Shown: positions 7,176 through 15,489, counted from the stretch's first letter. The stretch: DNA of 64,000 nucleotides from Pontiella desulfatans (GCF_900890425.1 NZ_CAAHFG010000003.1:62001-126000), one strand, 5' to 3'. Program-made: numbers and translations. The notes: generated from the letters alone by a model not told the origin.

Positions 7176-8813
7176 ATGATCAAAAAACCCATAACAATTG
7201 GAATGGTTGCCGGAGCATTGCTGGTGGCGAATGCGCTAGCGGCGGAGAAACCGAATATCATCTTTTTCATTGTGGATGATTACGATAAGGCCGAGACCAG
7301 TGTGTACGGTGGGAATGTACTGACCCCGAACCTGGAGCGCATGGCAAAAAACGGCCTGACCTTTAACAATGCGCATATGACCAGTACGGTCTGCACACCG
7401 TCCCGCTATACCTGTATGACCGGACGGTACGCCAGTTCATCCTATTCGGATGCGCTTTACGCGGAATGCCCGGAAGGAACCCAGACCTTGCCGGCCTTTA
7501 ATGTCGCGCTTGAGCCGGATAATATGAATGTGGCCCGGGTTTTGGCCGACAACGGGTACGTTACCGGGATGATCGGTAAGTTCCACGCGGGCGGACATCA
7601 TGTTGAGGGGGGCGAAGCGGATATTCCCCAAAATACGCCGTATACCGATGAGTTGAATGAGAAGCAATATCGGCTCGAAAAACAGCACCGCGAAACGATC
7701 AAGTCGTTTGGCTATACCTGGGCGAAGAATATTTATATGGGCAACACGAAAGCCCCGTTTAAAGGACACAACCCGGAGTGGACCATCAGCGCTGCGCTGG
7801 AATTTGTCGAAGAGTTCAAGGATGAACCCTTCTTCCTGTACTACGGCACCACACTGCTGCATGGACCCAACAAATCGTGGTATCAGTCGTTGAAGGAGCC
7901 ACTGGTTAGCGATGAAGGAATGCTGGAAAAACCGCTTGGGCTGATGGATCGCGAGTCGGTGATCACCCGATTGGAAGCCGCCGGGATTGATCCGGAGGAA
8001 AATGCCGGTTACCTGTGGATGGACGATACGCTGGGCCTGCTGCTTGATAAGCTCGAAGCGCTCGGTATTGCGGACAATACATTGGTCTGTTTTGTGGCCG
8101 ACCACGGCTCGAAGCGTAAGGGTTCTCTCTACACGATCGATGGAACGGAAGTGCCGTGTATTATCAGCTGGCCCGCGGGCCTTAAAAAAGACGTCGTTAC
8201 AGAGGAGCTGATCCAGAATACCGATTTTGTGCCGACCTGGTTTGAGCTTGCAGGGGCAAAGCTGCCCGAGGGCTATAAAATGGACGGCGTGAGCATGGCT
8301 CCGCTGTTCAGGGATCAGAAGACCCCGATCCGCGATTATGTCTTCAACGAAATGGGTGCTTCGCGGGCGGTCAAGACCAAAGAGTGGAGTTACATGACCC
8401 TGCGTTATACGACCGATCAGGTGGAGGCCATGCGCAATAATGAAAAAATGATTGGAAAAACGCTCACTGGCTTGTCGGGGGGGATTTCACGCGGTGCGAG
8501 CAATCCGAACGCGGTGAGTTACAACCAGCTCTACAACCTGAAAAGAGACCGTGCCGAAACGAACAATCTGGCCGATAACCCGGAGCATGCCGGGACAGTA
8601 AAAGAACTCCGCGCGATGCTCGCCAAAGAGCTGCTGACGTTTGAAGGCCGCCCCTACGGTGAGTTCGTGCCCGGTGGTAATGCTCTGGCCGCTGGAGCCT
8701 ATGACGATATCCTGGCGAAAATAAAAAAACACCAGGAAAATCCTGTCTCAAAGAGGGAGAAGAAGAAGGAGAGTAAAAAGGCGGGTAAGAAGGGAAGAAG
8801 GAATAAAGAATAA
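7176..8813 (+). CDS. Secreted sulfatase, C-T-P-S-R type
   Basis: The chosen ATG at 7176 lies one base after the upstream stop; it opens a good signal peptide (MIKKPITIGMVAGALLVANALA). Motifs: FFIVDDYDKAETSVYGG, VCTPSRYTCMTGRY with Cys73, GKFHAGG, LYYGTTLLHGPNKSW and FVADHGSKRKGSLY, so the second metal site is D-H-G rather than D-N-G. About 545 residues, longer than typical because of an insert after the GKFHAGG motif. It ends with a Lys/Arg tail (KKESKKAGKKGRRNK). Last gene of the four-sulfatase unit, followed by a strong terminator. Confidence 0.9.
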   Translation: MIKKPITIGMVAGALLVANALAAEKPNIIFFIVDDYDKAETSVYGGNVLTPNLERMAKNGLTFNNAHMTSTVCTPSRYTCMTGRYASSSYSDALYAECPEGTQTLPAFNVALEPDNMNVARVLADNGYVTGMIGKFHAGGHHVEGGEADIPQNTPYTDELNEKQYRLEKQHRETIKSFGYTWAKNIYMGNTKAPFKGHNPEWTISAALEFVEEFKDEPFFLYYGTTLLHGPNKSWYQSLKEPLVSDEGMLEKPLGLMDRESVITRLEAAGIDPEENAGYLWMDDTLGLLLDKLEALGIADNTLVCFVADHGSKRKGSLYTIDGTEVPCIISWPAGLKKDVVTEELIQNTDFVPTWFELAGAKLPEGYKMDGVSMAPLFRDQKTPIRDYVFNEMGASRAVKTKEWSYMTLRYTTDQVEAMRNNEKMIGKTLTGLSGGISRGASNPNAVSYNQLYNLKRDRAETNNLADNPEHAGTVKELRAMLAKELLTFEGRPYGEFVPGGNALAAGAYDDILAKIKKHQENPVSKREKKKESKKAGKKGRRNKE

Positions 8814-8881
8814 CCCTCCCGACGAACCCGGTAGCGAAAAACCATGGAAGACGTTTTTATTCGAAATACTTTTCATCACCC

Positions 8882-8935
8882 GGCTCTATGATTAGAGCCT
8901 GTGGGTGCTCCGCTTCGGCGGGGCACCCACTTTTT
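8882..8935 (+). terminator. Tandem hairpin terminator of the sulfatase operon
   Basis: GGCTCTA/TAGAGCC (8882-8899) is followed directly by a 13-bp stem beginning GTGGGTGC (8901) and closing with GCACCCAC (8930), with a TTCG tetraloop and TTTTT at 8931-8935. It is a very strong intrinsic terminator. The remaining bases up to 9080 hold no gene. Confidence 0.9.
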
Positions 8936-9080
8936 CATCTCGCCATCACGTTTGCTGCGATCTTTACAAAACTGCCGGGCATCCCCATCGAACCATTTCA
9001 GTGTCAGCGTCTTTGGAGCACCGTTCCAAAACAGCCTTATAGATCAAGTATGGTGGTGGTGTTTAGTGACAGATTTAGGA

Positions 9081-10214
9081 TCAGTGTTCTAGGGATGGCT
9101 TATCCGGTTCGGCAAGACGGTAGCTAGTGCTACGTCCGCCACCGGGATTCTGGATAATGAGCCCCATGTCGAGTAGGGCGCGAATATCCCGCAGGGCAGT
9201 GTCGGTGGAGCACTTGGCGAGCTTTGCATATTTGGAGGTGTTTAGGTGGCCCTCAAAACCGTTCAGCAGTCGGGTAAGGACTTGGTGTTGCCGGTCATTT
9301 ACTTTTACGGAGTTGGCTTTTTCCCATATACGGGCTTTGCGCAGGACTCCGGCTAGCGTCCCTTGCGCTCTATCGATAGTACGCCCCAGGCACTCGAGGA
9401 ACCAAACCAGCCAGCGGGTGATGTCGAGCGTTCCTCGTTGGCTGTTTTTCAGGCTGTCGTAGTATGCATGACGTTCTGATTCGATCTGCGCGGACATGCT
9501 GTAATAACGCTTCGATGATTCGTCGGCTCTTGCCAATGCCAGTTCAGCGACAGCGCGTGCGATCCGGCCGTTGCCATCAGAAAATGGATGGATGGTGACA
9601 AACCAGAAGTGGGCAATGGCCGCTTTTATAACCGGGTCAATTTCCAAAGGCTTGTTGAACCACTCTAGAAAGGTGGCCATCTCGCCCTTAAGCTTTTCGG
9701 CTTCGGGAGCTTCGAAATGGACTTTTTCCCGTCCCATCGGACCGGAAACAACCTGCATCGGTCCACCTTCAGGTGGACGCCACGCTCCAACGGTTATGTC
9801 CCGCATTCCGCTGCGGCCCGTTGGGAAGAGGGCGGCATGCCAGCCGAACAACCGATCTTCGGTCAGAGGTTTTGAATAGTTTGTAGTGGCATCAATCATC
9901 ATTTCGACAATGCCGTCGATATGGCGTGCAACCTGGGGCGATCCTCCAATATCCATACCCAGATGACGGGCAATGGATGAGCGGACCTGTTCCGGATCCA
10001 GCCTCTCCCCTTCGATCGCGCTGGACTGGACAATGTCTGAGGTCAATGTGATCAGGTTTGCTTCTTCCTGGAGATGATGAAGTTTGAAGCCCTGCAGCTC
10101 CATTTGGCCAAGCAAACGTCCCTGCCTATAGCGTAAGTCAGCAAGCAGGGGAATAAGCCTTTCCGAATCCCACTGGAACTCGGGCCAATTGTTTAATTGA
10201 TGTATATACTTCAT
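9081..10214 (-). CDS. Fic family protein with inhibitory helix and winged-helix C-terminus
   Basis: 377 residues from the ATG at 10214, which has GGAG eight bases upstream; a GTG at 10220 is the alternative. The Fic core motif is HPFSDGNGRIAR (about residues 209-220), a complete HPFx[D/E]GNGRxxR, so AMP or another nucleotide group can be transferred to a protein target. SSAIEGE near residue 64 matches the inhibitory (S/T)xxxE(G/N) helix on the N-terminal side (class II Fic, self-inhibited). The C-terminal 80 residues (STDTALRDIRALLDMGLI) form a winged helix, so the protein may bind DNA. Its start region is covered by inverted repeats, which suggests autoregulation. Target unknown. Confidence 0.9.
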   Translation of the reverse strand: MKYIHQLNNWPEFQWDSERLIPLLADLRYRQGRLLGQMELQGFKLHHLQEEANLITLTSDIVQSSAIEGERLDPEQVRSSIARHLGMDIGGSPQVARHIDGIVEMMIDATTNYSKPLTEDRLFGWHAALFPTGRSGMRDITVGAWRPPEGGPMQVVSGPMGREKVHFEAPEAEKLKGEMATFLEWFNKPLEIDPVIKAAIAHFWFVTIHPFSDGNGRIARAVAELALARADESSKRYYSMSAQIESERHAYYDSLKNSQRGTLDITRWLVWFLECLGRTIDRAQGTLAGVLRKARIWEKANSVKVNDRQHQVLTRLLNGFEGHLNTSKYAKLAKCSTDTALRDIRALLDMGLIIQNPGGGRSTSYRLAEPDKPSLEH

Positions 10215-10295
10215 AATCACCGCTCCAATTGCGGTGATTAGGGGGCTTATTCACCGCAAGATCAAGATTTATTCACCGCATTATCTGCGGTGATT
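10215..10295. promoter_or_regulatory. Operator array of five GCGGTGAwT half-sites upstream of fic
   Basis: Palindrome 1: AATCACCGC (10215-10223), 7 bases, GCGGTGATT (10231-10239). Palindrome 2: ATTCACCGC (10271-10279), 7 bases, GCGGTGATT (10287-10295). A lone half-site ATTCACCGC lies between at 10249-10257. Palindrome 1 covers the ribosome site and abuts the Fic ATG. The identical 9-7-9 geometry points to one dimeric DNA-binding protein, probably the winged helix of Fic itself. Confidence 0.7.
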
Positions 10296-10582
10296 GTGCG
10301 GCTGTTCTCCGATATGCTCCACTGGATCGTGGTGGATTATGACGGTATCGCCTTCACCCACCGCTTCCCCCTCCCGCCCGGCCATGGCGCGTCCATCTCG
10401 CAAGCTCGCTGTCCACGCCCCTGGCCCCCGCCCGGGAACCGGGGCTCCTCGCGCTCGGGTTTTGAAGTGTCGCGCTCCGGAACGGCCACTCGGCGGCTAC
10501 CCTGCGGGGCAGGTGGTGTATGTTTGGACTTGCCAACCCTATTGTTCGATGTATTGTACATAGTCATACAGAAGGGAAGAGG
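10296..10582. other. Spacer between fic and the HigB-like pair, with possible promoter
   Basis: No supported gene. A GC-rich stretch (10360-10510) is followed by TTGCCA near 10527 and ATGTATTGTACAT around 10549-10561, a short palindrome that could be the promoter/operator of the toxin-antitoxin pair. An in-frame extension of the toxin frame back to 10290 exists but has no protein-like features. Confidence 0.35.
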
Positions 10583-10922
10583 ATGCCAGTGGTTACATTT
10601 GTGGAGACCAGCGTATTTACCCGTAGAATCGCAGGCATTCTCGATGACGATTGCTTTGCGGACTTTTCAGGCGGAACTGGCGCGCAATCCAGAAAAGGGG
10701 CCGGTTCTTGAAGGAACCGGCGGCCTGCGCAAAGTCCGATGGAAGTTGCCGGGTAAAGGTAAAAGCGGCGGTATTCGCATCATTTATCTGCATCTGAAGC
10801 TGAGAGGACGCATTTATCTTGTCTTCGTTTTTGCCAAGGATGAAAGCGATAACCTTACAGCTTCACAAAAGGCTGAGCTGAAGAAACTGGTGGAAGCCAT
10901 TAAGAAGGAGTTCAGGAAATGA
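10583..10922 (+). pseudogene. HigB/RelE-type toxin gene with +1 frameshift in a T4 run
   Basis: From the ATG at 10583 (GAAGGGAAGAGG upstream) the frame reads MPVVTFVETSVFTRRIAG-LDDDCFADF and then leaves homology. One base later the other frame gives FQAELARNPEKG-P-LEGTGGLRKVRW, GKSGGIRIIYLH and FAKDESDNLTASQKAELKKL, the standard HigB2/RelE-like toxin body. Removing one T from the run at 10664-10667 joins both parts into a normal toxin of about 112 residues. The family cleaves mRNA at the ribosome. As written the product would be truncated after about 36 matching residues. The stop overlaps the antitoxin start (ATGA), a typical higBA order. A sequencing error in the homopolymer is possible. 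Confidence 0.75.
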
Positions 10923-11224
10923 AGGATAAACTTTTTGATGAATTGAAAGAGAGTCTGGGCGAAGTACTGGATCATGCGCAGGGCAAAATCACCCTGAAAT
11001 CGAAAGATGTGGTGATGCCGGATCCGCCCAGGCCGGTTACCGCGAAAGAGGTGGTACGCATCCGCAGGAAAGTGGGCGCAAGCCAGGCCGTTTTTGCCAA
11101 AATGCTGAATGTTGCCCGTGATACAGAAATCAGCTGGGAGCAGGGGCGGCGCACCCCCTCCGGCGCAGCCTTGCGCCTCCTACGCATTGCGGAGTCCCAC
11201 CCGGAACACCTTCTGCAACACTGA
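10919..11224 (+). CDS. Xre-type antitoxin (HigA/NadS-like)
   Basis: 101 residues; the ATG overlaps the toxin stop. The N-terminal part (MKDKLFDELKESLGEVLDHAQGK) is the toxin-wrapping segment. The helix-turn-helix lies at about residues 45-95: VRIRRKVGASQAVFAKMLNV, then SWEQGRRTPSGAALRLLRIAE, close to the HigA2/NadS consensus. Members neutralise HigB-type toxins and repress their own operon. The gene is intact although its partner is frameshifted, which is the expected pattern if the toxin was lost first. Confidence 0.85.
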   Translation: MKDKLFDELKESLGEVLDHAQGKITLKSKDVVMPDPPRPVTAKEVVRIRRKVGASQAVFAKMLNVARDTEISWEQGRRTPSGAALRLLRIAESHPEHLLQH

Positions 11225-11267
11225 CCCGGTTCTTAAAAAGGTTTCCCCCGAACCCCCTTCCAAAAAA

Positions 11268-11280
11268 TCCAACCATTGGA
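11268..11280. repeat. Dispersed palindrome, near-copy
   Basis: TCCAACCATTGGA, a 13-base core of the TTCCA-N5-TGGAA element. It lies 12 bases before a perfect copy, in the spacer between the two toxin-antitoxin modules. Confidence 0.4.
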
Positions 11281-11291
11281 ACGCTCTTGTT

Positions 11292-11306
11292 TTCCAATCA
11301 TTGGAA
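11292..11306. repeat. Dispersed 15-bp palindrome, copy 2
   Basis: TTCCAATCATTGGAA with matching T/A flanks, so the pairing extends to 17 bases. Intergenic. Confidence 0.55.
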
Positions 11307-11508
11307 ACTTGATGTTCGGCATTCAGCGTTCGCCGACCCGCCACCAGATGGTTTCCCCCCAGAGGGACCCCCCTTCCGCCGCGTCGCGTGCGCTCCGCGC
11401 CCCGTTTTTTGTTGTCTTAACAATAGGTTGAAACAGTCTGGAGTACCCCATGCCTCTGTTTTTCCCTGCTATTAACAGGGAGATGGTACGGTTTGAAACA
11501 CGATAGGA

Positions 11509-11639
11509 TTAACCGGCGTTGATCTCCTGTTCCAGAAGGTAAAGACCTTCAATGATTTCGTCGAAGGATGGACGCCGGCCGAAGATCATTTCCTGCATTG
11601 AAGTGTAGTCCTTGCGGATCATGCGGCTACCTTTTTCAT
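11509..11639 (-). pseudogene. AbiEii-type nucleotidyltransferase toxin, reduced to both ends
   Basis: On the minus strand an ATG at 11639 overlaps the end of the AbiEi-like frame (ATGA) and reads MKKVAA, then stops. In the next frame the ATG at 11622 opens 37 residues, MIRKDYTSMQEMIFGRRPSF followed by DEIIEGLYLLEQEINAG. The first matches the usual AbiEii start and the second its usual C-terminus; the whole nucleotidyltransferase core between them is gone. This is an internal deletion remnant of a type IV toxin gene. Assignment rests on remembered family ends and the AbiEi neighbour. Confidence 0.55.
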
Positions 11640-12128
11640 GCTGTGGCCTCCTCGGCGATTTCCCGGATGATCTCATGAATCCAGGCTGAGGCTGGTTTGG
11701 TGTCCCGAACCAGCTTGGCCCAATCGCCTGCTGGAATGGTCTGCTTCAGTTTTTCGCGCAAGGCGGCATCTGCTCTTTCGCGCCCCAGTTCCTTGAGGGC
11801 CTGAACCAGCAGCTCGCTTTCAGCGTGTTTGAATCCCGATTCTTTCAATGCGGTTTTTTTAAAGTGCAGTATCCGCTTGCCAATCTCGTATGTTTTTTAA
11901 CGGGCCGTCGGAAAGATACAGTGCCTGTGCCGGGATCTGAGTCGAGATGCCCAGAAGGTTCAGCGCCGTATTGCCGGAGGCCTGAACGCGCCAGCCGGAT
12001 TTACGGGCGAGGGCATGGGCAAACTGGTCGAAATCGGGCCCCATGGTATCCTGCAGCAGTTCGCTGAAACGGGGATAACCGTAAATTCCACGCAGGACGC
12101 GCGGATATCGGAACGACGAGAACTTCAT
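11636..12128 (-). pseudogene. AbiEi/DUF6088-type antitoxin, frameshifted and 5'-truncated
   Basis: Two frames together make one protein. From 12128: RVLRGIYGYPRFSELL, HALARKSGWRVQ-SGNTALNLLG, STQIPAQALYLSDGP. After a frameshift at the T6 run 11893-11898 (A6 on the coding strand): KTYEIGKRILHFKKTALKES, ESELLVQALKELGRER and AWIHEIIREIAEE. Dropping one A restores SDGP-LKTYEIG. The usual N-terminal winged-helix part (about 60 residues) is missing, since TAA lies 12 bases upstream of the ATG. DUF6088/AbiEi proteins repress and antagonise AbiEii toxins, whose remnant follows directly. Confidence 0.7.
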
Positions 12129-12497
12129 TATGATGATTTACTTCGTCGGCAGTAAGCTGAAGCTACCTGCTGCGGGTAAGCCTATCCATTCAAAGTAGCG
12201 AAGAGCCTTTCTTTTTGCCCGCACCGAAAAAGCCCGAAGTTGCGAAAAAGGTGAGAAATTCCCTATAATCCCACGCCACCTGCGAAATGCCTATTGCGCA
12301 GGCAATGGCCTTTGCGATTCGCTCCGCGAAACATTCGCAGAAATCCAATGAAAAGATGTGACCACGAATCGGCCTCTTCCAACTAATCCTCCATTCAGTC
12401 AATATAGTTAAATAATAGTTGATATGGATAAATAGTTAATCTTTATGGTTTGGGTACTTTTGCCATTCTTTGGTCATGAATGGAGTGAGCAAAAACC
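12129..12497 (+). promoter_or_regulatory. Promoter region of the amino-sugar operon
   Basis: No supported gene in 369 bases. Near the end, TTGATA (12419-12424), 17 bases, TTTATG (12442-12447) is a plausible sigma-70 promoter. It is embedded in an A/T-rich block with three copies of ATAGTTrA (about 12404, 12414 and 12432) that could be repressor sites. GGAGTG precedes the ATG at 12498. A minus-strand frame at 12190-12402 has no protein-like character. Confidence 0.4.
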
Positions 12498-13886
12498 ATG
12501 GATGTTGATTTGAAGATGAGTCCCGAACTTGACCCGGACTTTGTTCCGGCTGCCCTGTGGAACCGCGCCTACCGATCCCTGGTCGAGATTAGCGGTGCCC
12601 CGGTGGAGGTCTCCATTGCCCTGGTGCGCCCCGATGAAACCTGCTCGGTATTCAAAACCAAGGTGCTGCCACCGATCGCAGAAAACGAAGCGCGGACCTT
12701 GTGCTATTTGGAGCGTATTCTAAAGTTCCTGCTGTGGCAGCGTGGGGGGTGCACCGTGCTCATGGCCGGTTGTGATTGGATGGCGGAAAAGCTGGCCGCA
12801 ATCTATGCGCCGGGGGGCGGACGCGAATTCGACCACGCCTTCTTCGGCGAAAAGACCTATCTGCAAGCGCTTGAAATCCGCGCCTGTCCGTTCGGAGAAA
12901 TCCCGGCGGCGAACGAAGCCGCCATGCCGCTCGGTCGCCATCTCGATGGTTGCCGGATCGGCTTCGACCTCGGCGGCTCCGACCGTAAATGCGCTGCGAT
13001 GAAGGATGGCGAGGTGGTCTTTTCCGAAGAGGTCGAGTGGAATCCCTATTTTGAAAAAGATCCGACCTATCATATTGAAGGCATCAACGACACGCTTCAG
13101 CGTGCAGCCTCGCACCTGCCGCGCGTCGATGCCATCGGCGGAAGCTCCGCCGGGATCTACGTGAACAACGAGGTGCGTGTGGCATCGCTCTTTCGCGGCG
13201 TGTCCGAGGCCGGTTTCGAGTCGAAGGTGCGCCGCATCTTTTTCGATCTCAAGGAGCGCTGGGGTAACATTCCGTTCGAGGTGGTGAACGATGGCGAAGT
13301 GACCGCGCTGGCCGGTTCGATGTCGATGAAAGAAAACGCGGTGCTTGGTTTGGCCATGGGCACCAGCGAGGCGGTCGGCTATGTGACGCCCGGAGGCAGC
13401 ATTACTTCGATGCTCAACGAACTGGCCTTCGCGCCGGTCGACTATCGCGAGGGCGCGCCCGCCGACGAATGGTCGGGCGATCTCGGCTGCGGCGTGCAGT
13501 ATTTCTCGCAGCAGGCCGTTGCCCGCCTCGCGCCCGCCGCCGGATTCGACTTCCCCGCCGACATGCCGTTCCCCGAACAGCTCGTCAAGGTGCAGGAGGC
13601 CATGGCCGCCGGCGACGGGCGCGCCGCGAAAATCTATTCCACCATCGGCACCTACCTCGGCTACACGATTGCGCACTATGCCGACTTCTACGAAATCCGG
13701 AAAATCCTGCTGCTCGGTCGCGTGATGAGCGGGGAGGGTGGTTCGGTCATTATAGAAAAGGCGCGCGAAGTGCTCGCCGCCGAGTTCCCGGAGCTTGGAA
13801 AACAGATTGAAATCGTAACCCCGAACGAGAAGGACAAGCGCCACGGCCAGGCCGTCGCCGCCGCCAGCCTTCCCATGATTGGATAA
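12498..13886 (+). CDS. ROK-fold sugar kinase-like protein
   Basis: 462 residues. The first 150 have no clear match; then IGFDLGGSDRKCAAMKDGEV (about residue 153) is a ROK phosphate-1 motif, followed by GGSSAGIYVNN, a ROK-type VNDGEVTALAG and LGLAMGTSEAVGY. ROK proteins phosphorylate hexoses or amino sugars, or act as sugar-sensing repressors. The zinc motif C-x-C-G-x-x-G-C typical of many ROK kinases is not seen; only GDLGCGVQYFS stands near that place. No helix-turn-helix is visible at the N-terminus. As first gene of an operon with nagB and a PIG-L deacetylase, a glucosamine kinase role is the simplest guess, but substrate is unproven. Confidence 0.7.
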   Translation: MDVDLKMSPELDPDFVPAALWNRAYRSLVEISGAPVEVSIALVRPDETCSVFKTKVLPPIAENEARTLCYLERILKFLLWQRGGCTVLMAGCDWMAEKLAAIYAPGGGREFDHAFFGEKTYLQALEIRACPFGEIPAANEAAMPLGRHLDGCRIGFDLGGSDRKCAAMKDGEVVFSEEVEWNPYFEKDPTYHIEGINDTLQRAASHLPRVDAIGGSSAGIYVNNEVRVASLFRGVSEAGFESKVRRIFFDLKERWGNIPFEVVNDGEVTALAGSMSMKENAVLGLAMGTSEAVGYVTPGGSITSMLNELAFAPVDYREGAPADEWSGDLGCGVQYFSQQAVARLAPAAGFDFPADMPFPEQLVKVQEAMAAGDGRAAKIYSTIGTYLGYTIAHYADFYEIRKILLLGRVMSGEGGSVIIEKAREVLAAEFPELGKQIEIVTPNEKDKRHGQAVAAASLPMIG

Positions 13887-13890
13887 TGAG

Positions 13891-14688
13891 ATGAATCCAT
13901 ATTTAGAGTTTGTTGAACGTATCGAGGCCGGTGTGGCATCGGCCAAGGGGATCGAAGTTTCCGGCAAGGGGGAGCTGGTTGAGTCGAACTCCAAGGTGCT
14001 GCTGTTTTCGCCGCACCCGGACGATGAATGCATCACCGGCCTGCTAGCGCTGCGCCTGCAACGCGAGGGCGGGAGGCAGATCATCAATGTGCCCGTCACC
14101 TTCGGTAGCAATATGGAGCGGAAGGCCGGGCGTGCCAGGGAGCTGGAGGATGCGTGTGCCTACTTGGGCTGGCACATGCACCGTGCATCGGATGGCTTTG
14201 AAAGCCTGACCGTGGATGGCGTCGTGGAAATTCTGACGGCGCTGAACCCGGATATCCTTTTCATGCCGCATGCGGGGGATTGGAATTCGCGGCATATCTC
14301 GACGCACCATCTGGTGGTGGATGCGCTCAAGAAAATGCCGGCCGATTTTCGCTGCACCGTGGTTGAAACGGAATATTGGGGCGCGATGGATGATCCGAAC
14401 CTGATGGTCGAGGCCAATGCGGAACAGGTTGCCGAGCTCGTTGCAGCGACCTCGCTACACGTGGAGGAAGTGGCGCGCGTTCCCTATCACCTGCTACTGC
14501 CGGCCTGGATGCAGGACAACGTGCGCCGCGGCAGCGAGCTGGTCGGCGGGCAGGGCGGCACCACGCCGGGTTTTTCGTTTGCAACGCTTTACCGGCTGCG
14601 GGTGTGGAAGAACGGCAGGTTTTTCCCAAGTTTGGAAAATGGAATCCCGGTGCCGGTGGGCGCCGATCATTTGAAGGAGATATTCTGA
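13891..14688 (+). CDS. PIG-L/LmbE family deacetylase
   Basis: 265 residues from the ATG at 13891, four bases after the ROK gene's stop. SPHPDDECITG is the zinc-binding P-H-P-D-D-E motif of N-acetylglucosaminyl deacetylases of this family, with HISTHH (H-x-x-x-H) supplying the third ligand. No signal peptide, so cytoplasmic. The family removes acetyl groups from GlcNAc-containing molecules or acts in de-N-acetylation of sugars. Placed between a kinase and NagB it most simply deacetylates imported N-acetylhexosamine, replacing a NagA-type enzyme, which is absent here. Its stop overlaps the next start (TGATG). Confidence 0.85.
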   Translation: MNPYLEFVERIEAGVASAKGIEVSGKGELVESNSKVLLFSPHPDDECITGLLALRLQREGGRQIINVPVTFGSNMERKAGRARELEDACAYLGWHMHRASDGFESLTVDGVVEILTALNPDILFMPHAGDWNSRHISTHHLVVDALKKMPADFRCTVVETEYWGAMDDPNLMVEANAEQVAELVAATSLHVEEVARVPYHLLLPAWMQDNVRRGSELVGGQGGTTPGFSFATLYRLRVWKNGRFFPSLENGIPVPVGADHLKEIF

Positions 14689-15476
14689 TGGAAATCATCA
14701 TCAAGGAAAATGGACAGGTTGCCTCGGAGGCGGCGGCGCGGGTGGTTGCAAGGCTGGTGCGCGAGAAGCCACATGCCGTGCTGGGGCTTGCCACGGGCAG
14801 CACGCCGCTGATGCTCTATAAGGAACTCATTCGCCTGCACCGGGAGGAGGGGCTGGACTTCAGCCAGGTCACGACTTTCAATCTCGATGAATACATCGGC
14901 CTTCCGGCCGACCATGAACAGTCCTACCGCCGGTTCATGAACGAAAGCCTCTTCAAGCGCATCAACATCAAGATGGAAAACACGCATGTGCCCGATGGCA
15001 TGGCGGCGGATGTTCCCGCGGCCTGTGCGGCCTATGAGCAAGCCATTGTTGAAGCTGGAGGGATCGACCTGCAGGTGCTCGGCATCGGCTCCGACGGCCA
15101 CGTGGGCTTCAACGAGCCGACTTCGTCGTTCGCCTCGCGCACCCGCATCAAGACGCTCACGCGGCAGACGGTGGCCGACAACGCGCGTTTTTTTTGCGGC
15201 GACGAATGCCGGGTGCCCAAGCATTGCATCACGATGGGCATCGGCACGATCATGGATGCGCGCATGAACCTGCTGCTTGCCTTTGGCGAGGGCAAGGCCG
15301 GGGCGATTGCCGCAACGGTCGAGGGTGGGGTGGCGGCCATCATGCCGGCGTCGATCCTCCAGCACCATCCATGCGCCAAGTTCTTCATCGACGAAGCGGC
15401 GGCATCCAAGCTACAACTGGCCGGTTACTATCGCTGGGTCTACGAAGGTAAACCCGGGTGGCAGCAGGACGCGTAG
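14688..15476 (+). CDS. nagB: Glucosamine-6-phosphate deaminase
   Basis: 262 residues, starting at the ATG that overlaps the previous stop; AAGGAG lies just upstream. Motifs: LGLATGSTPL (phosphate loop), FNLDEYIGL (catalytic Asp region), GIGSDGHVGFNEP and the lid region with KTLTRQTV. Converts glucosamine-6-phosphate to fructose-6-phosphate and ammonia in the cytoplasm, the committed step that brings amino sugars into glycolysis. Length matches the E. coli enzyme (266). Central evidence that the operon is catabolic. Confidence 0.95.
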   Translation: MEIIIKENGQVASEAAARVVARLVREKPHAVLGLATGSTPLMLYKELIRLHREEGLDFSQVTTFNLDEYIGLPADHEQSYRRFMNESLFKRINIKMENTHVPDGMAADVPAACAAYEQAIVEAGGIDLQVLGIGSDGHVGFNEPTSSFASRTRIKTLTRQTVADNARFFCGDECRVPKHCITMGIGTIMDARMNLLLAFGEGKAGAIAATVEGGVAAIMPASILQHHPCAKFFIDEAAASKLQLAGYYRWVYEGKPGWQQDA

Positions 15477-15489
15477 CGAAAGGGACGAC

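Noticed and set aside
10583-10922. Programmed frameshifting of the toxin gene.
   Set aside because: The T4 run has no slippery heptamer arrangement or downstream pseudoknot that I can see; simple mutation or read error is more likely.
12190-12402. A 70-residue minus-strand frame upstream of the ROK gene.
   Set aside because: No ribosome site and no family resemblance; it lies in the promoter region.
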